From positions 1 to 27,088 of the forward strand of contig JAYTOR010000288.1 of NCBI GenBank assembly GCA_043747685.1: a DNA stretch of 27,088 bases. Direction: 5' to 3'. The DNA comes from JANXUF01 sp043747685 (lineage in GTDB: Bacteria > Actinomycetota > Acidimicrobiia > Acidimicrobiales > Ilumatobacteraceae). Positions 21,926-27,088 of this stretch are shown here, one piece after another. A program made the translations under genes and the position numbers. The first letter of the stretch is position 1. Each line of letters begins with the position of its first letter. The notes beneath the pieces were generated by a model, which was given only the letters and a program-made list of their open reading frames with translations, made no database searches and was not told where the DNA came from.

Positions 21926-23131
21926 ATGACCCGCCCAGCGTCAGCGCATCGGCTCCGCCGTCTCGGAACGCCGCTGGCAATGGTCGCCGGCACGGTGCTG
22001 ATGGCCGGATGTGCGAAGAACGAAACGCAGTCGATCTTCACACCGAAGGGCGACAACGCTCGAAAGATCAACGATCTGCAACTCTTCCCGATGGTCGCTG
22101 CGTGCATCGTCGGCATCATCGTTTTCGCCTTCCTCGGCTTTGCGGTGTACAAGTTCAAGGATCGTGGCCAGCCGATCCCCGGCCAGGGTCACGGCAACAG
22201 CGTGATCGAAATCGGCACCGTCGTCGTTTCGGCGGTACTGCTCGGTGTCATCGCCGTGCCGACGACACAAACGATCTTCAAGCTTGCCAAGACGAACGAC
22301 TGCAAGATCGTCGTCAACGTCACCGGCCAGCGTTGGTGGTGGGAGTATTCCTACCCAGTACAGGCCGGCATCCCCAAGCCGATCGTCACCTCCGGCGAAC
22401 TCGTCATCCCCACAGGCCAGTGCGTACTGCTCCGGGTGATGAGCCGCGACGTCATCCACTCGTACTGGATTCCTGCGCTGAACGGCAAGAAGGACGCAGT
22501 CCCGGGCCGCGTGCAGCCGCTGCGTCTCGAGGCCGACCACCCCGGTATCTACGACGGCCAGTGCACCGAGTTCTGCGGGCTCTCGCACGCCAACATGAAG
22601 ATGGAAGCCGTCGCCCTCGACGCCGCTGATTTCGCTACCTGGGTCACGAAGCAGACGACCGACGCAGCACCGACCGCTGCCAAGGTCGACACGTCGATGG
22701 ACAAAGCTGCTGCTGACGGCTTCACCACCTTCTCCCAGTGCAGCCGGTGCCATCAGGTCAGTGGTCGCGTCGATGCGGATGGCAATCCCGTGATCGCCAG
22801 AGCCGACCAGAACCTCGTTCCCGGCGCAGCGCCTAACCTCACGCACCTGATGAGCCGCTCGACCTTTGCCGGCGCAACCTTTGCTCTGCTGACACCGGAT
22901 TGCCGGGCAAATCTGCGCACTGCTTCGCCGGAAGCGTTCGGTGCGCTCTACCTGAAGGGCGTCACGCCGGAGTGCCTGAATCGCGACACGCTCGCAGCGT
23001 GGCTCAGGGACCCGGTTGCATTGAAGCCGATGATGCCGGCGGCAACGGGGCTCGGACAGGGGATGCCGAACCTCAAGCTGTCCGAGAATGCGATTTATCA
23101 GTTGATCGCCTATCTCGAGACGTTGAAGTGA
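21926..23131 (+). CDS. ctaC: Cytochrome c oxidase subunit II with fused cytochrome c (caa3 type)
   Basis: A 401-residue lipoprotein subunit that passes electrons to subunit I. The signal peptide ends in the lipobox LMAGC (Cys29). Two membrane helices lie at about 51-70 and 91-112. The CuA domain has GQRWWWEYSYP (124-134), H178, C213, E215, C217, H221 and M224, the complete ligand set. A C-terminal cytochrome c domain has C272-x2-C275-H276 and Met candidates at 369/370 or 380. Between the heme site and LAAWLRDP lies a longer stretch than usual with C326 and C350. The ATG at 21926 has GGGAG upstream; an open frame back to 21806 lacks a signal peptide start. It lies 116 bp after the previous gene, so it may have its own promoter. 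Confidence 0.93.
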   Translation: MTRPASAHRLRRLGTPLAMVAGTVLMAGCAKNETQSIFTPKGDNARKINDLQLFPMVAACIVGIIVFAFLGFAVYKFKDRGQPIPGQGHGNSVIEIGTVVVSAVLLGVIAVPTTQTIFKLAKTNDCKIVVNVTGQRWWWEYSYPVQAGIPKPIVTSGELVIPTGQCVLLRVMSRDVIHSYWIPALNGKKDAVPGRVQPLRLEADHPGIYDGQCTEFCGLSHANMKMEAVALDAADFATWVTKQTTDAAPTAAKVDTSMDKAAADGFTTFSQCSRCHQVSGRVDADGNPVIARADQNLVPGAAPNLTHLMSRSTFAGATFALLTPDCRANLRTASPEAFGALYLKGVTPECLNRDTLAAWLRDPVALKPMMPAATGLGQGMPNLKLSENAIYQLIAYLETLK

Positions 23132-23205
23132 CCGGGTGCTGCGCCGCGTGGGGCTCTCTGTGACGGCGACGAGATTGCAGGCGGAAGCCATGAGAAAGGA
23201 CTGAG

Positions 23206-25224
23206 ATGGCAATCATCGAACGACCAATTGCCACGCCCGCCCTGGCGCGCGCTGGTGGAATGACCACCCCTGTTGGCCCGAAGCAGGCACTCGGCGTCTT
23301 CAGGCGCCCGGTTTCCAGCAACGGATGGCGGTCATGGTTCTTCACCGTCGACCACAAGCAACTCGGCATCATGTATGGCGTCGTCTCCTTGACGTTTTTC
23401 GTGGTCGGCGGTCTCGAAGCGCTGCTGATCCGCCTGCAACTGGCGCAACCGAACGGGAAGATCCTCAGCGCCGACCTTTACAACCAGATGTTCACGATGC
23501 ACGCCACGACGATGATCTTCCTCTTCGTGATGCCAATGGCGGCAGCATTCGCCAACTATCTCGTGCCGTTGCAGATCGGTGCCCGTGACGTTGCCTTCCC
23601 CCGGCTCAATGCCTTCGGTTTCTGGTGTTTCCTCGCCGGTGGCGTCTTCCTCAACACCTCATGGGTGTTCGGCGGCGCGGCCCAGGGTGGCTGGTTCATG
23701 TATGCACCGAACTCCAGCCGGCTCTTCTCGCCTGGCCACGGAGTCGATTTCTGGGCCTTCGGCCTCCAGGTCACCGGCATCGCTTCGTTGACCGGGGCGA
23801 TCAACCTGATTGTCACGATCCTCAACATGCGAGCCCCCGGCATGAAGATGATGAAAATGCCGATGTTCACGTGGATGATTCTTGTCACGCAGTTCCTGCT
23901 GCTGTTCGCCATCCCGGTCATCACCGTCGCCCTCTTCCTGTTGACGTTCCAGCGCACGTTCGGTGCAACGTTCTTCGACGTCAGAGCGGGCGCTGACCCG
24001 CTGCTCTGGCAACATCTGTTCTGGATCTTCGGCCATCCGGAGGTGTACATCCTCGTCTTACCCAGTTTCGGCATCGTCTCCGAAGTCCTGCCGGTCTTTG
24101 CTCGCAAGCCGCTGTTCGGCTACCCGCTGATGGTGTTCTCCGGCGCAGCGATCGGCTTCCTCGGTTGGGGCGTGTGGGCCCACCACATGTTCGCATCCGG
24201 ACTCGGCCCGGTGTCGGTTGCCGTCTTCTCGTTCTCGACGATGGCCATCGCCATCCCGACCGGCGTCAAGATCATCAACTGGCTGATGACGTTGTGGGGC
24301 GGCAAGCTGCGCTTCACGACAGCGATGCTTTTCGCGATCGGCTTGATCTTCGAATTCACCATCGGTGGCCTCTCCGGCGTCACCCACGCCGTCGCCCCGT
24401 CCGACACCCAGCAGACCGACACGTACTACATCGTCGCCCACTTCCACTACGTGATCTTCGGTGGTGCCGTCTTCGGTCTGTTCGCCGGCTTCTACTACTG
24501 GTGGCCGAAGGCCTTCGGCACGCTGCTCAACGAAACGCTCGGCAAGATCAACTTCTGGTTGATGGTCATCGGCATGAACCTGACGTTCGGGCCGATGCAC
24601 ATCCTCGGTCTGCAGGGTCAGCCGCGACGTATGTACCGGTACGACACCAGCCGGGTCGGCTCGGGTTTCTTCAACCTGGCGTTCTGGAACCTCGTCGCCA
24701 CCATCGGCTCGTTCATCCTCGCGGTCGGCGTCTTGTTCTTCATCATCAACATCTTCTATACGTACAAGCGCCGCCAGTTGACGAAGGCCCCGCTCGACCC
24801 GTGGGATGCCCGCAGTGTCGAATGGATGACCTCCAGCCCGCCGAAGACTCACAACTTCGACGTCATCCCGACGGTCACCAACCTCGACGAGTTCTTCCAT
24901 CGCAAGTACGAGGCGGATGCCGAAACGGGCGAACTCAGGCCGGTGGCGACTGCCGAGGAGCTGATGGCCATCCAGGAGGCCAACGCCGACAAGAACATCC
25001 ACCTGCCAGGACCGTCGTACTGGCCGATCATCCTGGCGATCGGACTGCCGATCATCGGCTACGGCATCATCTTCAGCCACATCTTGATCGCCATCGGCGC
25101 TGCCGTCATCTTCTTCGCCATCTTCGGCTGGTCGATGGAGCCCTCGGTACCAGAACCGTCAGACTACGAGCCACCCTCTGGTAACGATGGTGGCGGCACG
25201 AAGGAGCTGGCCACCATTGGCTGA
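23206..25224 (+). CDS. ctaD: Cytochrome c oxidase subunit I (catalytic, A-type)
   Basis: A 672-residue catalytic subunit with 12 core membrane helices. All ligands are present: H99 (low-spin heme), CuB H277 with crosslinked Y281, H326 and H327, and H412/H414. The HPEVY Glu (E279), D-channel D128 in GARDVAFPRLN and K-channel K355 place it in the A1 family. It reduces O2 to water and pumps protons. After EWMTSSPP (540-547) it continues with a polar region and two further hydrophobic segments (about 604-640), an extension beyond the 12 helices. AAAGGA lies before the ATG. It overlaps ctaE by about 8 bp. Confidence 0.96.
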   Translation: MAIIERPIATPALARAGGMTTPVGPKQALGVFRRPVSSNGWRSWFFTVDHKQLGIMYGVVSLTFFVVGGLEALLIRLQLAQPNGKILSADLYNQMFTMHATTMIFLFVMPMAAAFANYLVPLQIGARDVAFPRLNAFGFWCFLAGGVFLNTSWVFGGAAQGGWFMYAPNSSRLFSPGHGVDFWAFGLQVTGIASLTGAINLIVTILNMRAPGMKMMKMPMFTWMILVTQFLLLFAIPVITVALFLLTFQRTFGATFFDVRAGADPLLWQHLFWIFGHPEVYILVLPSFGIVSEVLPVFARKPLFGYPLMVFSGAAIGFLGWGVWAHHMFASGLGPVSVAVFSFSTMAIAIPTGVKIINWLMTLWGGKLRFTTAMLFAIGLIFEFTIGGLSGVTHAVAPSDTQQTDTYYIVAHFHYVIFGGAVFGLFAGFYYWWPKAFGTLLNETLGKINFWLMVIGMNLTFGPMHILGLQGQPRRMYRYDTSRVGSGFFNLAFWNLVATIGSFILAVGVLFFIINIFYTYKRRQLTKAPLDPWDARSVEWMTSSPPKTHNFDVIPTVTNLDEFFHRKYEADAETGELRPVATAEELMAIQEANADKNIHLPGPSYWPIILAIGLPIIGYGIIFSHILIAIGAAVIFFAIFGWSMEPSVPEPSDYEPPSGNDGGGTKELATIG

Positions 25225-25888
25225 CGTGACCCTTCCCCTCAACGTCGTCGGCAACGACGACCGTGAAGCTCACATTGCGGACCACTCCGTTGCGGACCAC
25301 TCCGCCGACCGCGGTGGCGCTCATGCGACGTCGCTCGGCCTGTCGAACAACAAGCTCGGCATGTGGCTGTTCCTCGGCTCGGAGTGCCTGCTCTTCGGCG
25401 GTCTGATCTCTGTCTACATGCTGTACCGCGGTCGTCTCGGCAACGGCCCGACCCCGGAGCAGGTCTACAACGTCCCGTTCACGTCTGTCAGTTCATTCGT
25501 GCTGCTGATGAGTTCACTGACGATGGTGCTCGCCGTTACGGCAGCGGCGCGCAAGGATCTCAAGGCGCTCGACACCTGGCTGGCGGTCACAGCGCTGCTC
25601 GGTGCCACGTTCGTCGGCGGTCAGGTCTTCGAATTCACCGAGTTCTACAAGCATGGTCTCGGTTTCACGACAAGCCTCTTCGGCTCCAGCTTCTACACCC
25701 TCACCGGTTTCCACGGCGTCCACGTGACCGTCGGCATCATCATGCTGATGGCGGTCCGCAGAATGATCAAGAAGGAACGGGTACCAGGCGACAAGGCGGA
25801 GGTCGTCGAAATCGTCGGCCTCTACTGGCACTTCGTCGACATTATCTGGATCGTCATCTTCACCCTCGTCTACCTGATCCCGGCCTGA
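25217..25888 (+). CDS. ctaE: Cytochrome c oxidase subunit III
   Basis: A 223-residue subunit III with five membrane helices, the short actinobacterial form. Conserved parts are LGMWLFLGSECLLFGGLISV (47-66), FEFTEFYKHG (138-147), TGFHGVHVTVG (163-173) and GLYWHFVDIIWI (201-212). It stabilises subunit I and supports proton uptake. I chose TTG 25217, which overlaps the ctaD stop, because AAGGAG lies 10 bases upstream; GTG 25226 is an alternative. The cytoplasmic N-terminus is His-rich and contains a duplicated 15-bp block. Length and motifs are otherwise normal. Confidence 0.94.
   Translation: MADVTLPLNVVGNDDREAHIADHSVADHSADRGGAHATSLGLSNNKLGMWLFLGSECLLFGGLISVYMLYRGRLGNGPTPEQVYNVPFTSVSSFVLLMSSLTMVLAVTAAARKDLKALDTWLAVTALLGATFVGGQVFEFTEFYKHGLGFTTSLFGSSFYTLTGFHGVHVTVGIIMLMAVRRMIKKERVPGDKAEVVEIVGLYWHFVDIIWIVIFTLVYLIPA
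25275..25304 (+). repeat. Perfect 15-bp tandem duplication inside ctaE
   Basis: TTGCGGACCACTCCG occurs twice in a row (25275-25289 and 25290-25304). In the protein this gives the repeated ADHS of the His-rich N-terminal tail. Perfect identity suggests a recent duplication, and it keeps the frame. Confidence 0.9.
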
Positions 25889-25895
25889 GGCACTC

Positions 25896-26255
25896 ATGAG
25901 CATCGCGACAGACGCACACGACACGGCCTCCCACGACGACGGCGCGGTGCAGACCGAGCACGTCGGCGGCGAGTTCGACCATGCTCACAAGCCGGACATC
26001 TACTACGTCAAGATCGCCATCTTCCTGGCTGTGCTGACCGGCATGGAAGTCGGTCTGAAATACATCGACATCGGTGCCCTTTTCCTGCCCGTGCTGTTCA
26101 TCCTGATGGCGATCAAGTTCGTCACGGTCGTGTTGTTCTTCATGCACCTACGATTCGACAGCAAATGGTTCAACATGGCCTTCTGGGTCGGCCTCGGCCT
26201 CGCCGTGCTGATCTACAGTGGTGCGCTGGCGACTTTCAAGTTCTGGAGTCGCTGA
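25896..26255 (+). CDS. Prokaryotic cytochrome c oxidase subunit IV
   Basis: A 119-residue small membrane subunit of the COX4_pro (CyoD-like) family. Three hydrophobic segments lie at about 40-57, 61-81 and 93-114, with the family pattern IKFVTVVLFFMHLRFDSKWF in the middle. The first 35 residues form a His/Asp-rich tail (H8, H13, H14 and others up to H31). Such subunits help assemble or stabilise CuB in subunit I. GAGG precedes the ATG, 7 bp after the ctaE stop. The family call is firm; the precise role in this oxidase is inferred. Confidence 0.9.
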   Translation: MSIATDAHDTASHDDGAVQTEHVGGEFDHAHKPDIYYVKIAIFLAVLTGMEVGLKYIDIGALFLPVLFILMAIKFVTVVLFFMHLRFDSKWFNMAFWVGLGLAVLIYSGALATFKFWSR

Positions 26256-26264
26256 GGTCCCGCC

Positions 26265-27088
26265 GTGCTTGCCGCTCTCGACGGTTACCCGAACCCGTGG
26301 CGTTTCGTCCCACACCCGGAGGTGTGGCTGCTCGTTGCGTTCCTGATCGGGTCGTACGTCTATCTCGTGCGTGTTGTCGGACCGCAGGTCGTGGAGCCTG
26401 GCGAAGCTGTACAGACGAAGCGGCAGCGCAACTGTTTCATCGGGGCGATCGCTATCCTGTGGATCGCTTCCGATTGGCCGATGCACGACATCGGCGAGCA
26501 GTACCTGTTCTCCGTGCACATGGTGCAGCACATGATGTTGAGCTACTTCCTGCCGCCGTTGGCGCTGCTGGCGACGCCGGAATGGCTTGCCAGACTGCTG
26601 CTCGGTCAGGACAGGGCGTACAGAGTCGTTCGCTGGCTGTGCAAACCCGTCGTCGCCGCCGTGTTGTTCAACGGCGTCGTCATGATCAGCCACACGCCGA
26701 TCGTCGTCGACCACATCGCCTCGGCCCCCGGCGTGTTGCACTACTCGATGCACTCAGCACTCGTACTGACGGCGCTGATGTTGTGGATGTCGATCTGCGG
26801 CCCACTGCAGGAATTCCACCTCAAACCGATGGGCAAGATGATCGCCCTGTTCCTCACCTCGGTCGTTCCGACGATCCCTGCGGGCTGGCTGACGATGGCG
26901 GACGGTGTGGTCTACAAGAGCTACGACATTCCCGTGCGTGTCTTCGGGATGTCGGTGACGTCGGACCAGCAAACGGCCGGCGCGATCATGAAACTCGGCG
27001 GCAGCGCCTACCTATGGACAATCATCACACTGATGTTCGTCAAGCATTTCCGGCACAGCTTCAACAGCGACAACAGCCAGGAGTCCTA
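26265..27088 (+). CDS. ctaG: CtaG-type (caa3) oxidase assembly protein, 3' end at window edge
   Basis: An open frame from GTG 26265 runs to the window end (274 codons and two bases of the next). The last two bases, TA, could begin a stop, so the gene may be nearly complete. It encodes a polytopic membrane protein beginning MLAALDGYPNPWRFVPHPEV. The hallmark of the caa3_CtaG family is FSVHMVQHMMLSYFLPPLALL, followed by ISHTPIVVDH and YSMHSALVLT. In Bacillus, CtaG is needed for active caa3 oxidase, probably in copper insertion. It follows the subunit IV gene by 9 bp with GAGG before it. The fused cytochrome c of CtaC fits this CtaG type. Confidence 0.92.
   Translation, partial: MLAALDGYPNPWRFVPHPEVWLLVAFLIGSYVYLVRVVGPQVVEPGEAVQTKRQRNCFIGAIAILWIASDWPMHDIGEQYLFSVHMVQHMMLSYFLPPLALLATPEWLARLLLGQDRAYRVVRWLCKPVVAAVLFNGVVMISHTPIVVDHIASAPGVLHYSMHSALVLTALMLWMSICGPLQEFHLKPMGKMIALFLTSVVPTIPAGWLTMADGVVYKSYDIPVRVFGMSVTSDQQTAGAIMKLGGSAYLWTIITLMFVKHFRHSFNSDNSQES

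Noticed and set aside
24058..25080. 340-codon minus-strand open frame across ctaD
   Set aside because: Antisense to catalytic subunit I with all ligands; Asp/Glu/Arg-rich shadow.

Overview
The window reads as chromosomal DNA of a high-GC Gram-positive bacterium, most likely a deep-branching actinobacterium such as a member of the Acidimicrobiia. Supporting signs are dense, mostly ATGA/GTGA-overlapping operons, frequent GTG starts, a probable leaderless gene, an actinobacterial-style short subunit III, and a caa3-type oxidase (subunit II fused to cytochrome c, with a CtaG-type assembly factor). Mycobacteria and Streptomyces do not have that fused cytochrome. The taxonomic call is inference. 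I see no tRNA, rRNA, insertion sequence, phage gene or CRISPR array, and no gene-free stretch longer than about 200 bases.

Region 1 (1-12.8 kb, minus strand) is one long catabolic operon read from about 12.76 kb down to the window edge: ABC importer rhaT-rhaP-rhaQ-rhaS, mutarotase rhaM, isomerase rhaI, the bifunctional aldolase/lactaldehyde dehydrogenase rhaEW, kinase rhaB, then lutA-lutB-lutC (lutC cut by the window edge). Together these take L-rhamnose in, convert it to DHAP plus L-lactaldehyde, oxidise the aldehyde to L-lactate, and oxidise lactate to pyruvate. A LacI-family regulator (12.8-13.8 kb) is divergently transcribed. The 84-bp gap holds a TTGACA-17-TATCGT promoter and a LacI-type palindrome that could control both directions.

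Region 2 (13.8-18.15 kb) is a general mix: a large nested hairpin, a short MgtC/SapB-like membrane protein, a PAP2 phosphatase, a convergent response regulator/histidine kinase pair, and a divergent PlsC-type acyltransferase. Four CTGAA/CTGAG repeats spaced 10, 11 and 20 bp lie between the response regulator and the acyltransferase and look like OmpR-family sites.

Region 3 (18.3 kb to the end, plus strand) is a respiratory locus. The downstream half is an ordinary caa3 oxidase: ctaC with fused cytochrome c, ctaD with all heme and copper ligands, ctaE, a subunit IV and ctaG (cut by the edge). The upstream half is the most unusual part of the window. It has an intact subunit I homologue in which all six heme/copper histidines are replaced, a subunit III homologue lacking the conserved Glu/His/Asp residues, and a 390-residue protein with about seven membrane segments and an exported, probably beta-rich, domain. 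Together they look like a non-catalytic companion of the oxidase.
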